From Cristatella mucedo (Eukaryota > Bryozoa > Phylactolaemata > Cristatellidae), in NCBI GenBank assembly GCA_009760855.2, contig WPIO01000015.1:5011501-5075500 (forward strand): a DNA stretch of 64,000 nucleotides, given 5' to 3'. Below the pieces are notes generated by a model. That model saw only the letters and a program-made list of their open reading frames with translations, did no database searches and was not told where the DNA came from. The translations under genes and the position numbers were made by a program. Positions within the stretch are counted from its first letter, which is position 1; each line of letters begins with the position of its first letter. Of this stretch, positions 48,361-57,827 are shown in pieces.

Positions 48361-49215
48361 TAACTTGTAGGTCTTCTCTTATACAATTTCTCTAAACATC
48401 ATTTACGAAATATCTAGTCGGTTGTTCTCGCTACACCTTTATTCTAACAATAAAATTTTCTGTTTAATTCCATATTGGATCTGTAACTCTTCTTCTTTTT
48501 TCATCTTCTCCTTCACTTAGTTCTAGTAAATATCTAACAGTTGTTCCAAGTTCTAATAACTCTTCTACTGCTCTTCTTGTATATTTTGGTTTCTTTAGTT
48601 TTACAGATTTTTTTATTGCATTTACAGGTTCTTCACCAATCAATCTTGAAACATTATTATTTAGATAATCAATAATCTTTGGTAAATTCTCAATCCACTC
48701 TTTGTTTCTAGTATAATGTCCTTTATTAATACTTTCTAATTCCTTTTCATATTGTGCAATAAATGCTCTCTCAGCAACTGTTCTATTTATTTTTCAACTA
48801 ATGCAACACTCTTTTTAGTAGTACCTTCTCTAACACGTGTTTCATGTCTTTTCATTTCTTTAGCAAACTCTCGTTTGAACTCAGATCCTGGATCTACTGT
48901 CATTTTCTTTGGCCACTAAAAAGGACCTTTACTCTAAATATCAATTATTGCTTGTGTTACTACTTTAGAAGAAATTGTTTTTAATTGCCTGGAATCTTTA
49001 TATCTACTAGCAAAATCAATAACACTCAAAGCGTATTTATATCCTGAATCATTAGGCATATACAGAATATCTGCTTGATGGTTTTCATTAGGTTCAATTA
49101 CATTAAAGAAACCTTGTGGAACATTCTTTGGTCTTGGCTTGAATACTTAACTTTTATCTGAATCAGGATTGAACTTACCTGCTTTTTTTCTTTCTTTTAG
49201 AGTTAAAAAAAACAT
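48361..49215 (-). pseudogene. Polinton-type DDE integrase with chromodomain-like tail
   Basis: Retroviral-like (RVE) integrase, which joins element ends to target DNA. Read minus from ATG 49,215: QADILYMPNDSGYKYALSVI holds the first catalytic Asp, then DFASRYKDSR. WPKKMTVDPGSEFKREF holds the second Asp. VALVEK followed after a frameshift by NRTVAERAF holds the Glu. This is the D-D-E pattern in the form typical of Polintons. The C-terminal part (LGTTVRYLLEL, RRRVTDPIWN and after further stops IREDLQVI) is the chromodomain-like tail of these integrases. The N-terminal zinc-binding HHCC domain is not visible, so the start is probably truncated. In-frame TAA/TAG codons occur near 49,150, 48,930, 48,915, 48,464, 48,430 and 48,395. 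It is inactive. Confidence 0.85.
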
Positions 49216-49329
49216 TCTATAGAGAATGGAAATATTTTTTGATTTATGCTTAAGCACGTTTAATGAAATTTAATACCTTGAAACAGGTCATCCTTATTGT
49301 AAACCATTAAAAAGAAAAAAAAACAAAAC
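49216..49329. promoter_or_regulatory. AT-rich divergent intergenic region
   Basis: About 115 bp between the divergent integrase and zinc-protein genes, with poly-A near 49,312-49,330. A shared promoter is likely from position only. Confidence 0.3.
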
Positions 49330-49604
49330 AAAAGTATGAAAGACGCTGCAACATCTGCGATAAAGATATGGAAGAAACTGAATTTGATTCTAACATTTTT
49401 CGTAACAACTGCTTTGTAATCTGTTTATACTGTAACATGAATTCTAATTATTATAAAAAAGAAAAACTAACTACACTATATTCACTAGTAAAGAAACATC
49501 TAAAAAAACAACGTTGCTCTTCGTCTTTACACCATTGTTTAGATAATGAAGTTATTTGCTCTATTTCTAAAAAATTCCCTCTTGTTAAACAAAAGTTAAG
49601 GTAA
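49330..49604 (+). CDS. Small cysteine-rich (zinc-binding) viral protein
   Basis: The frame is open from the A-rich stretch at about 49,312. The cysteine-containing part begins before the first ATG of the frame (49,368): RRCNICDKDMEETEF, then NNCFVICLYCNMNSN, a CxxC...CxxxxCxxC arrangement typical of a zinc ribbon or finger. A basic helical tail follows (SLVKKHLKKQR) and ends at TAA 49,602-49,604. One of the few frames in the element without an internal stop, but the start codon is unclear. Role unknown, possibly nucleic-acid binding. Confidence 0.45.
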
Positions 49605-49689
49605 ACACAAAGCAACAATGTTGATGGGTTGATTGTTTTAATAGTTCATCTATATTTCTCCGGAGGGTACCTAACTAACCAAGAGGTTT

Positions 49690-49705
49690 ACCCTTTATTT
49701 ACCAG
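49690..49705 (-). terminator. Polyadenylation signal overlapping a stop codon
   Basis: On the minus strand GGTAAATAAAGGG contains AATAAA overlapping the TAA that ends the 49,964-49,695 gene. This marks the 3' end of the long minus-strand gene block. Confidence 0.45.
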
Positions 49706-49964
49706 TATTATCAACACAGCAATAATCAATAGGTAACCTACTAAAATAGACATAATACTTTAGGTCAACACCTCCATTTGTAGAAGTAATTATAGCTCTT
49801 ACATCTCCAGATATGACAGTAACATCACTATTAGATCTTAGGAATATACAATTAGATGATCCTAAAACCATAAAATTCAGGATCATTATTGGTGGAGCCA
49901 TTTTATTTGTCCCTGAATAAGGTGTTGAAAGATTTAGTATTGAGTTTAATGCTTTAGGATCCAT
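49695..49964 (-). CDS. Viral protein of unknown function, 89 residues
   Basis: An intact ORF (MDPKALNSILNLSTPYSGTN at the start) whose ATG follows the TAA of the fibre-like gene without a gap. Composition is beta-rich with many Ser/Thr/Asn and no membrane segment. It is the last gene of the minus-strand structural block, so a fibre knob, receptor-binding or minor virion role is a reasonable guess. No family recognised. Confidence 0.5.
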   Translation of the reverse strand: MDPKALNSILNLSTPYSGTNKMAPPIMILNFMVLGSSNCIFLRSNSDVTVISGDVRAIITSTNGGVDLKYYVYFSRLPIDYCCVDNTGK

Positions 49965-50522
49965 TTATATTTTTTTTACTTCCGTTATTGTTTTAACTGC
50001 TTTATCTACGTAATTCTTTGTTGCAACGTTTGAAGGATTAACTGTTTCTGCAACGTTTGTAATTGAATTTCCACCCGTATTATTATTTAGTGTGGAAGGA
50101 AATGCTTGCAATAATACACCTCTTTTCATTCTCTCATAAGTAACACAATAATCATCATTTAAAATAACTGGATTACTATTTCATGAGTTCAAATAAGTTG
50201 ATGTTATCGCAAAGCTATTCATGTTTAAATCTCCTAGCATTGTATCACTTGTCTTCTTAACATAGTTATTTATTTGCCTGACATTAATACCATCTGTAGG
50301 ATTAATACCTGCTCCAAGATTTGTAATGGTTTTACGATCAAGATTCATTGTTGTACCAGAATTAACAATAAAGTTTGCATCAGCATAGGATTTTGTTAGA
50401 TCATCATAGTCATTAACAGGATCAGCTAAATTTATAATTATATTTCCATTTGCATCAAGATCTGAAAAAATGAAACCATAATTCGTTGATGCATAGTCTT
50501 CGTTATGAAACTTTTTGTTCAT
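49965..50522 (-). pseudogene. Fibre-like protein with shaft repeats
   Basis: From ATG 50,522 the protein contains beta-spiral-like units: IINLADPVNDYDDLTKSYAD, then TMNLDRKTITNLGAGINPTD, then VKKTSDTMLGDLNMNSFAIT. The pattern 'GDLNMN...I-x-x-L-x-DP-x-x-x-DA-x-x-x-Y-x-D' is typical of trimeric viral fibre or tail shafts. An in-frame TGA at 50,181-50,183 interrupts it where Trp fits, and the frame then runs on (NPSNVATKNYVDKAVKTI) to TAA at 49,965-49,967. Its start overlaps the end of the upstream gene by about 20 nt. A related repeat lies at the other end of the element (61,935-62,122). Role in attachment is inferred. Confidence 0.55.
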
Positions 50523-51332
50523 CCATATAATTATTTATTAATATTTTAGATCTGTCTAACACTTCTTTAACCACTGGAATAATTCATTCAAATCTATAAC
50601 GATCTTCTTCTTCAACTACTTGCACTTCCACTTCTGTATAGAATATTTTGTATCATACCCTTCACCTTTTACGTTATTGAATCTACCATAATCACAAATT
50701 ATATTAAACTCAAAATCAAAGTACTTCTCATCTTTAAGTAAAAACACAAAAAGCCGTTCTCTAATTGGCATATTAAATTCATAATTTGTTTTTATTCTTA
50801 CTACACCTGCCGCAACATAATCTTTAGGTATATCATAACAATTTAATCCAGGAACAAGTATTTCAAAATCTGATTATAAACACCTTCTAAGTTTCTAAAG
50901 ACCTAATCCTAGTAGACACGGTGCAAAATATTGTTTTGGAACAAAATCTTTAACTATCTTTCTACTCCATAAACATTGTATTTTTATTAATGTATCTTGA
51001 TCAACAATACCATCTGGGAAATATCTATAAACCCCATCACTAGTAAAACAGTCTTTTGTATGATCAGTCTTTCTACTTAATTTAATTTCTAGAAATTTAG
51101 CAGCAATAGGTCAAACACTTTTCCGAATAACATTTGTGGGAATTTAATCGGCTGAGAATTAGAAATATTTTTCTGAGCTTTCTATTTGAAATAATTTCAA
51201 TATCATAATCTGTTTGTGAACCAAATATCATATCTCATTTCCTAGAATAGAATAAACTTCTGATCCTCCAACATTTAGCTTCCTAGACTGTTTCCAATCA
51301 TTTTGAACCTTGTACAAAATTGTTTTTTCCAT
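50503..51332 (-). pseudogene. Viral structural-type protein, frameshifted
   Basis: ATG 51,332 (MEKTILYKVQNDWKQSRKLN) opens a gene of about 270 residues with several frame changes between 51,230 and 51,100. A long preserved middle follows (CFTSDGVYRYFPDGIVDQDT, then AAGVVRIKTNYEFNMPIRER, DEKYFDFEFNIICDYGRF) and a last frame ending in RYRFE, TGA, IIPVVKEVLD to TAA at 50,503. High beta content and position between the candidate capsid remnant and the fibre suggest a virion component. I do not recognise the family. Confidence 0.5.
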
Positions 51333-51384
51333 AATATCTTTTAATCATAATTACTTTAATATCTAATGTGTTGAAAACAGACAT

Positions 51385-52026
51385 TCATTTTGTAAAATTA
51401 AAAGGTGTTCCATTACCATTAGATGTTAGCTCAGCAGAGTTTTCACAGATAGTAATATAATGAAGAGTAATTGTTGGTAAATTAGCAGCTGTAATTGCAG
51501 GTTGTTCAGGTATATTTGCAGCAGGATTAGCAGCAACAGCAGCAGCAACACTAGGTATTAAAGAATTGAATTCAACAGTTACATCAAGTTTTGTCGTTAT
51601 TCTAAGAGGTTCATCTTCATATTGTAGATCAACCACATTAATAGGATAAAGAGATAGCCATTCAGGATATGTGATACCAATACGATCAGCTAGTTCATTT
51701 TATCCAAGAAACTGTTTCCTAAATGTAGTAAAATCAAGATAACCAGTTGAACATTTGCCATCCTTTGGATAACTAGTCCTTGCAACTGCTGGATATTGTT
51801 TTGATCCGTTAGCGATAACTACCACGTTTTAATTATCACAGTGGTTAAAAGTACAAGGATTTCCAGTACAGCTATTAAATGTATTAGTATTCGGTGCAGC
51901 AACAATCAACCACCTAACTTTATCAATATTATTATGAATGGATACACTCTTTGTAAATTTAAGATTTTGATTGTATTTTGTTATATTTATTGTCTCATAT
52001 AATCTAACTCTATAGTTTAGTCTCAT
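51385..52026 (-). pseudogene. Candidate major-capsid C-terminal region (tentative)
   Basis: From ATG 52,026 one frame runs to TGA 51,385 with TAA codons at 51,829-51,831 and 51,700-51,702. The part TYPEWLSLYPINVVDLQYED followed by EPLRITTKLDVTVEFNS and TLHYITICENSAELTSNGNG resembles, in my judgement, the C-terminal strand pattern of Polinton/adintovirus double jelly-roll capsid proteins (YPI-x-V-x-D...E-x-LR...). An Ala-rich linker (VAAAVAANPAANIPEQPAIT) is an oddity. At about 214 codons it is far shorter than a full capsid protein (usually over 400), and the L2-A insertion lies 51 nt upstream of its ATG. Low certainty. Confidence 0.3.
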
Positions 52027-52076
52027 TTTCTTGTGTTTTTAACTTGAAATTTCAGCAAGTGATACCTGAATAGTTT

Positions 52077-52927
52077 GTCTAGGTGTCATATTCCAAAGCG
52101 ACCTCTCGTTAGACGACCACATCAGCTCCACAGTCAAATCAGCCTATTTTCAGCTTCATAACATTGCTAAAATTAGGGCTTGTTTAGATAAGGATACCAC
52201 GTCCAAGTTGGTCCATGCATTCGTGACATCTCGTCTCGACTTCTGCAACTCACTGCTTACTGGCCTACCAGCATGTGCGATCAGGCGATTGCAGCTGGTG
52301 CAAAACTCTGCAGCTAGGCTTGTGTGTCGTGAGCGTCGCAGTTGCCACATTACTCCACTTATCGCCGACCTGCACTGGCTACCAGTAAAGCAACGGATTG
52401 ACTTCAAGGTTTTGTCGCTCACTTTTAGGTCTCTTCATTCTATGGCTCCAGCCTACCTTTCAGAGATACTACCCCATCAGGCAAAGCATCGTACCACTCG
52501 CTTTTCGGAATCCAACCGTCTAGAAATACCTCGTACAAACCTTAAATCCTTTGGAGACCGTGCATTTAGCTCGTATGCTCCCACAGCCTGGAACTCCCTC
52601 CCGACCTGCATCAGAACATCCCTTGACCTGACCACATTTAAAAGAAACTTAAAAACATACCTATTTAGGACAGCATTTAGTGGGTCCTTGTGATTCGTCC
52701 TCGATGTGCTTATGCGTGCTGACACTGTTCATGCTGCCACTAACCACATTTGCATGCTGACCCAGTGCATGTAACCCCTAACCATGTTATTCATTTTGTT
52801 TGTTTTTCAAGCATGATTTTACTTACTATTATATTGCGTATCACTTTGCAGCAAATGTAAAGCGCCTAGAAAGAGATTAAGTTCTCTGAGGGCGCTTTAT
52901 CAAGTGCAATATTATTATTATTATTAT
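52077..52927 (+). mobile_element. L2-A LINE inserted in the viral element
   Basis: Begins abruptly at the reverse transcriptase segment GVIFQSDLSLDDHISS and runs open to TGA 52,691-52,693, followed by a complete 3' UTR, hairpin and (ATT)n tail. It matches 63,459-64,000 with only a few differences per 500 bp. Viral genes continue on both sides, so the insertion happened after viral integration. Confidence 0.95.
52859..52898 (+). repeat. L2-A 3'-terminal hairpin
   Basis: AAAGCGCC pairs with GGCGCTTT. An inner stem AGAGA pairs with TCTCT around a TTAAGT loop. It is conserved in all little-diverged copies and is the likely recognition structure for the element's own reverse transcriptase. Confidence 0.75.
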
Positions 52928-52949
52928 ACGTTTAACAGCATAATCTTGA

Positions 52950-53153
52950 TCAATCTTTTTTTTTTAGTTCAGTAAGTTTTCTTGCTTGATGCATTTCAAT
53001 ACCTTTGTTAGCGACGTTCATGCTTAGACCTGTTAATCCAGTTAAAACAGGTGTTACTTTTCCAACACCGTCGAGTACTCTATCTAAAACTCCAGCTCCA
53101 TGATGCTTCCCTGTTCTTTCTTTTCCATAACCAACTCTTGCATGACTCCCCAT
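52950..53153 (-). CDS. Small Gly/basic viral protein
   Basis: A 67-codon ORF (MGSHARVGYGKERTGKHHGA start) with a Gly/Leu/Val-rich middle (VLDRVLDGVGKVTPVLTGLT) and a Lys-rich end. Its ATG lies 9 nt after the stop of the preceding structural gene. A short basic, Gly-rich protein in the structural block suggests a core or minor virion protein, but no family is assigned. The poly-A run at its 3' end could hide a frameshift. Confidence 0.45.
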   Translation of the reverse strand: MGSHARVGYGKERTGKHHGAGVLDRVLDGVGKVTPVLTGLTGLSMNVANKGIEMHQARKLTELKKKD

Positions 53154-53162
53154 TTCTCTATA

Positions 53163-54018
53163 TTACTTTGAAATTTCTATTGTAGCTATAACATCTTTTA
53201 TTGTGTAAAGTCTATTCCCATTTTGATCTTTTAAAGTAATCTTAAAACCGCTCAATGGTTATATATCACCCCTTGTTGATAAATACATTATGCTTGGAAT
53301 ATGTAAATCAACTTTTTCACCAGGTGCCATGTCTCCTGAATCAATAATATACAAAGATAAACATTGTTCTGAAAAACCTTTTCCTTTCTCTATGTAATTA
53401 AGTTCAGCGTCAACTAAATTACAATCAACACTAATCCATTCTACATCATTATTGTTAAAGGATTTCATTTTATTCCAAGCTGTATAGGTTCCAGCAAACT
53501 AATACGCTTTTTTATTTTTATCTTCTTTTCTTCCATTACCGTAATCATAATCAGGAGCAAACGTTCCTTTTTCTTTTGTTTTAAAACCTAATGAATCTCC
53601 AACGATATGAATAACACTAGAGGTATCACTTCCTAGTAAAACAATGTATTCACCTGCTACGCTCATAACTATTTTATCACCTTCTTCAACACTTAAAATT
53701 ATTCCAGTACTATCTCTTCTAGAGGGGTTGAAAAGGGATACTACTCCATCTAGTGCTCTATTTACAGCTGCAACCATTCTAACCATATCGTAATAACCTG
53801 GTGGAACTGAAACCTAAAAGCTATTCGCTGAAATACGATTAGCTTGAAACCGAAGCATATCATTTTCATGAGCAACTATTTTACAATGCTTTTATATGTA
53901 TAGGTAAATTTTACTCTTCTTAATCCAACTTTTTTACATCCAGACATAGAACCAAGCACTATTAGGGGTAGTTAATTTTATAATCTGTGATATAAGTTCC
54001 TGATAATTTAAACTTCAT
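53163..54018 (-). pseudogene. Triplicated structural-type protein, copy B
   Basis: From ATG 54,018 (KFKLSGTYITDYKIN), after frame changes: GLRRVKFTYTYKSIVK, MLRFQANRISANSF, VPPGYYDMVRMVAAVNRALD, GDKIVMSVAGEYIVLLG, a conserved GF (DSLGFKTKEKG), ISVDCNLVDAELNYIEKG, MYLSTRGDI and KITLKDQNGNRLYTI, ending TAA 53,163-53,165. In-frame stops include TAG 53,499-53,501 and TAA 53,259-53,261. The order 'PPG-x-YD...LGF...C-x-LV...Y-x-R...DQNG' is shared with copies A and C. It resembles a protein family I associate with invertebrate Polinton-like elements, probably a jelly-roll or penton/spike-type virion component (inference). Confidence 0.55.
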
Positions 54019-54040
54019 CTTCTATATTTGTTTTACTTTT

Positions 54041-54955
54041 TTAAACTATGGTAGATACAACGTCAGTAATCGTATTAATCCTATTTTCATTTTTATCTGT
54101 AAAAGTAGTTTTATAGCCACTCGGTAAATCTATATCGCCTCTTGTTGGTAAGAACATTACATTTGGAATATGTAAAAAATTTTTGTTCTGGAAAAATGTC
54201 ATCAGTGTCAACAAAATATAAAGATGAAGATATATCTGAAAACAGTTTTATTTGTTTCACATAATTAAGTTCAGGAACAACTAAATCATAATTAACAGTT
54301 ATCCATCTTACACCACTATTATCAGGTAAAACCATTTTATTCCATGCTTTGAAAGTTTCGGCGAAATAGATAGCTTTTTCAACTGCTTCATAAGGAGATC
54401 CCCCAACCATATCTGTACCAAGTGTTCATTTTAGATTTGAGTTAAAGCCTAATGTATCTCTAATACTAAGAAATTCAGCTTTTTTTGCTAATAAAATAAT
54501 TAATCCCAAGAAAAACAACACTATCACCAGCTACCTGCATAACTATTTTATCATCTGCAACAACACTAAATCTTATTCCATTCCCACTTTTTCCAGGGAA
54601 TAACGCTGATGTAGTAGTTCCATCTTTTTTCTTAAGTCCTAAACCGTACTTAAAGCAAGAACAATCGTGTAAATATCTTAAGTTCCTGAAGTTTTAACGG
54701 TTGTAACCTCATTTATTTTTTGTGTTCCAAAATCAATTTCAATATGCTCAGCTTCACCAGTATCTCCAATAGAAAACTTAAACCAAAGTCTGTCATTTAC
54801 ACCTCTAAAAACATTCAATATAGCTCTATTTACATAGGTAAACTCTACTCTTCTTAAACCATCTTCATTATAACCCGATGTTTCCCTAATCTAATCGGAG
54901 GATTTAATCTTATATAGTCTGAAGATGACGTTCCAGTTAATCTTATAGTCGTTTT
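54041..54955 (-). pseudogene. Triplicated structural-type protein, copy A
   Basis: Segments in order: TTIRLTGTSSSDYIRLNPPI, GLRRVEFTYVNRAILNVFRG, FKFSIGDTGEAEHIEIDFG, DIYTIVLAL, IRFSVVADDKIVMQVAGDSV, RDTLGFNSNLK, MVGGSPYEAVEKAIYFAETF, RWITVNYDLVVPELNYVKQI, then after a frameshift KTTFTDKNENRINTITDVVS to TAA 54,041-54,043. These align one-to-one with copy B (VAGDSVVFLG with VAGEYIVLLG; GLRRVEFTY with GLRRVKFTY), so the two arose by tandem duplication. A TGA falls where Trp would fit after NSNLK. The gap to copy B is about 22 nt. Confidence 0.55.
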
Positions 54956-54967
54956 CTTATGTTATAT

Positions 54968-55818
54968 TTATATTATTTCTATATCAACTGCAATTTTTTC
55001 ACTACGAAAATCTAATAACTTCAAGTTTTGATCAGTATTTTAATACTTTTATCGCTTAAAATTTCAGTTGAAACTTTATGATATTCGGGAGTAATTGGTT
55101 CGCATACCATTGTGTCCCGTGGATAAAAGTGAATCCAAATCTTCTTAAAGCTTGAGTTTCATTTCCATTTATAAAAATTGTACCTGGTGCAACTAGATTA
55201 CAATGAACAAGAACAAGTTTTACATCTGCAATACTTACTTGTTCTTCTGAATAACATTTTTTGTTTGGAGTTCAAATGGTTTGTGTAATAGTTTGATACG
55301 ATTCTAAAAAGTTTCTATCAGTTGTGTAAGCAGGTTTATTAAATCCTAGCACTTTATAAATAGAGGATTTACTTGCAACCAAAACTCCCTCCGGCCGACA
55401 TACTAATCCATGAGTGTGCAGTACCAGTATCAACACCAACTATAAACTTATCAGTGGTAGATCCTGTTTGAGCAACGTAATTATTAATCCTATCAACAAT
55501 ACCAGTATTCAAGTGATCACTATCAACTGTATAAATGCCTGGTTCTATTGTTACAGTTTGTTCTGAACCTCCTGCATTTCTGTAAACAAAAGTATTATTA
55601 GAGGCAGTAATTTTTTTATGGAATAATTCCAAAAAACTTCTTAAAACAAACCTTTAAGTTTTTGTTTCTCAATAAAATAGGAGTACTATTCCGTAAATTA
55701 AGTGGATTGTAATTTCCATAATATTGAACACATACCTTTCTTTACTTACTTGATTACTTTTTCTTATAACTTCAACATTTTTAAGTATGTCTTACGCAAC
55801 ACTCAAAATATCACTCAT
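54968..55818 (-). pseudogene. Triplicated structural-type protein, copy C
   Basis: ATG 55,818 (MSDILSVA). After frame changes ELFHKKITASNNTFVYRNAG, GIYTVDSDHLNTGIVDRINN, DKFIVGVDTGTAHSWISMSA, SSIYKVLGFNKPAYTTDR, then VSIADVKLVLVHCNLVAPGT and finally FRSEKIAVDIEII with TAA 54,968-54,970. The 'LGF...C-x-LV...DQN' order matches copies A and B, though this one is more distant. A TGA lies after TITQTI. Only 12-13 nt separate its stop from copy A. Function as for copy B. Confidence 0.55.
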
Positions 55819-55821
55819 TGT

Positions 55822-56810
55822 CTATATATTAAATAATAGATTATTTATTTTTGCAGCGTAAGATTGTGGTGCTTTTCAAGATCTAGCTAACTAATCTACA
55901 GCAGTGCCTATTGAATTCACCAATCCTTAATTTCCAGCAGCAAGCTCTCTCAACCACAAATCAATCTTACTAAATACTTCTGTATTACTCCTAACAAACA
56001 CTGGAACAACTTTTAGTCCTTCTCCTCATTTAGGTCTTAGTGATTTTATATAGTCAAGAATACTTTGTTGCTTCATACTCCTTTTTTCTATCTTCTCTTA
56101 ATCTGTTTGGATATTTGTTAGACTATCTGCAATATTATCGTATGTAATTTTCTTTATATCTTGTTTAATTACAGATGAAATTATTTCTGTATTAGGCGTA
56201 ATACTAATTTCAAATAATTTTTGTCTATTAACCCACGAGTGTTCGATTATTGTAGGTGAAGTAGCTTCCATAGCAGTTGTAAATTGAGGTGTGCTAGGTT
56301 CTATAACAGGTTCTGTAACACTTGCATCAGGTTCCGTAACACTTACAATTGGTAAATTGGTTTTACTTTTTCTTCCTCTTTTCTTTGGTGTGGTGGCAAT
56401 TGTAAATTGTGGATTGCTTGGATCTGTAACACTTGCAACAGGCTCTATAATATTTGTATCAGGTTCTGTAACACTTACAGGTGGTAAAGCAGTTTTACTT
56501 TTTCTTCATCTTTTCTTTGGTGTGCTAGTGGCAGTTGGTTAAAATTCTTTTATAATTCCTTTCCGCCTTTTGCAGTTCTGGAAGATGGATTAATGCTAAA
56601 ACTCGCTGCCACTGTCTGTGAAAAACCATCAACAATTTCTTTTATTTCTTGATTAGCTGCATGAGTCTTTGCTTGATTTACTCTAGTAATTGCTTTTTTA
56701 GGTTCTCCAGATACAATATCAATAATTGTTTTTTTCAAAACGTTAGAAACATCTTGAGGTGCTTTAGATTTAGCTTCTATTGCCTTTCAATTTAGTTTAT
56801 TACTCTCCAT
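55822..56810 (-). pseudogene. Viral protein with tandem AT-hook-like repeats
   Basis: ATG 56,810 abuts the preceding TAA. The N-terminal part (KAPQDVSNVLKKTIIDIVSG, VDGFSQTVAASFSINPSSR) is broken by TGA near 56,790 and a frameshift near 56,548. Then come two 44-residue repeats, each starting PKKR-x-RKSK and running through VSVTEPD...P-x-NPQFT, and a third partial end. A charged C-terminal part follows (WVNRQKLFEISITPNTEII, KQQSILDYIKSLRPK). PKKRGRKSK is like an AT-hook DNA-binding motif. The TAG at 55,822-55,824 lies 3 nt before the next ATG. A DNA-binding or core role is possible. Confidence 0.5.
56281..56545 (-). repeat. 132-bp coding tandem repeat, two units
   Basis: Units begin at TTTTACTTTTTCTTCCTC (56,361) and TTTTACTTTTTCTTCATC (56,493), exactly 132 bp (44 codons) apart. 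One unit has GGA where the other has TGA within the AT-hook-like motif, which dates that stop after the duplication. Confidence 0.8.
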
Positions 56811-57098
56811 TTAAATTGCAAGTTTAGGTCTCATTACTTTAAGTTAGTTAAAATCAACATCACCTGAATCCTTTTTTGAATGTTTTAAAGCACTTTCATT
56901 TAGTTTATGTTCTATTTTATCTCAAGCAGCAGTTTCGGCTTCAATTATTGCCATCTCTTTACTATTATTAAGTACGGTTGCAATATTCAACTTATCTAAA
57001 TTACTTAGTAAGTTTTCTAAAGCAAGTGCTTCTTGAACACTTCCTTCATAGGATCTCTTTTTCCTTTGATACAACATTCCGTTAATCATTACCCTCAT
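56811..57098 (-). pseudogene. Small viral protein, predicted coiled coil
   Basis: ATG at 57,098 lies 1 nt after the ATPase stop. Reads GMLYQRKKRSYEGSVQEALA, then LENLLSNLDKLNIATVLNNS and KEMAIIEAETAA, TGA, DKIEHKLNESALKHSKKDSG, and ends TAA 56,811-56,813. Leu/Ile spacing and high Glu/Lys content suggest a helical or coiled-coil protein. Stops at about 56,937 (TGA) and 56,850 (TAA). No family recognised. Confidence 0.45.
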
Positions 57099-57099
57099 A

Positions 57100-57800
57100 T
57101 TAAGATATGAAAATAGTTATTAGTTGCTTTCCTTCTACATCAACGGACCAAAATCTTCCTTCATCTTCAGTTTTAGTTAGGTCTGTAACACACAATCCAA
57201 ATCTTTTCCTTGTGTTAGAATCAACCCAATCTTCAAATCTTTGAATCTTTTTAAATCTTGAAAAATGTGTCTTATTTCTACATCACCAACATATGACTCT
57301 TAGATATTCTGAATGTCGTTATTGTTTTGTTTGAATATTATCATAAAATTTATGTTATTCCTATCCTCTCTTCTAGGTATTTTTGGATATCCTTGAGCAA
57401 GGTAGAATACGTTGATTCTTGTATGTCTTCCTCTAGTAAAGTAATCTAATATCTTTGTTTGATCTTCAGACATAATATCATCTAACACAATACAATTTCT
57501 ACAATTCTTATATGAGTCAACATCTGGCATTTCATCTATTCCATTAATCCAAACGTAAAAATGATTATCTTCGGTCATTCTTATAAATCCACGATATAGT
57601 GGATGATCTAAACTTGTTGCGATAATAGTACAATCATCATACTTAGATCTTCCTAAAAATATCCAGTTTAATATTAACTGAGATTTACCACTTCCACTAA
57701 GTCCTAAAACTAACGCTCTAATAGGTACTTAAGGCAATGGTTCTTGGTGCCCTGTAACAATATCCTGTCCAAAATCAAAAGGTATAACTTATAAAGACAT
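57100..57800 (-). pseudogene. A32-type (FtsK/HerA) genome-packaging ATPase
   Basis: Packages viral DNA into capsids by ATP hydrolysis. From ATG 57,800: stops after MSL and after EPLP, then VPIRALVLGLSGSGKSQLIL with Walker A GLSGSGKS (about 57,682-57,705). Next come CRNCIVLDDIMSEDQTKILD with Walker B IVLDD (about 57,478-57,492), and DYFTRGRHTRINVFYLAQGY, the sensor region with the RGRH...Q motif conserved in Polinton, adintovirus and NCLDV A32 ATPases. NNINFMIIFKQNNNDIQ follows. A TAA at 57,300-57,302 and a frameshift near 57,245 break the C-terminal part (RFEDWVDSNTRKRFGLCVTD) before the final TAA 57,100-57,102. Length about 230 residues, normal for the family. Confidence 0.9.
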
Positions 57801-57827
57801 TCTATATTAAATTTGTTATACTTGTAT
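57801..57827. promoter_or_regulatory. 27-bp divergent intergenic region
   Basis: Separates the ATPase ATG (minus) from the DUF5679-like ATG (plus). Almost pure A/T (TTCTATATTAAATTTGTTAT). Any promoter must overlap it or the coding starts. Confidence 0.4.
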
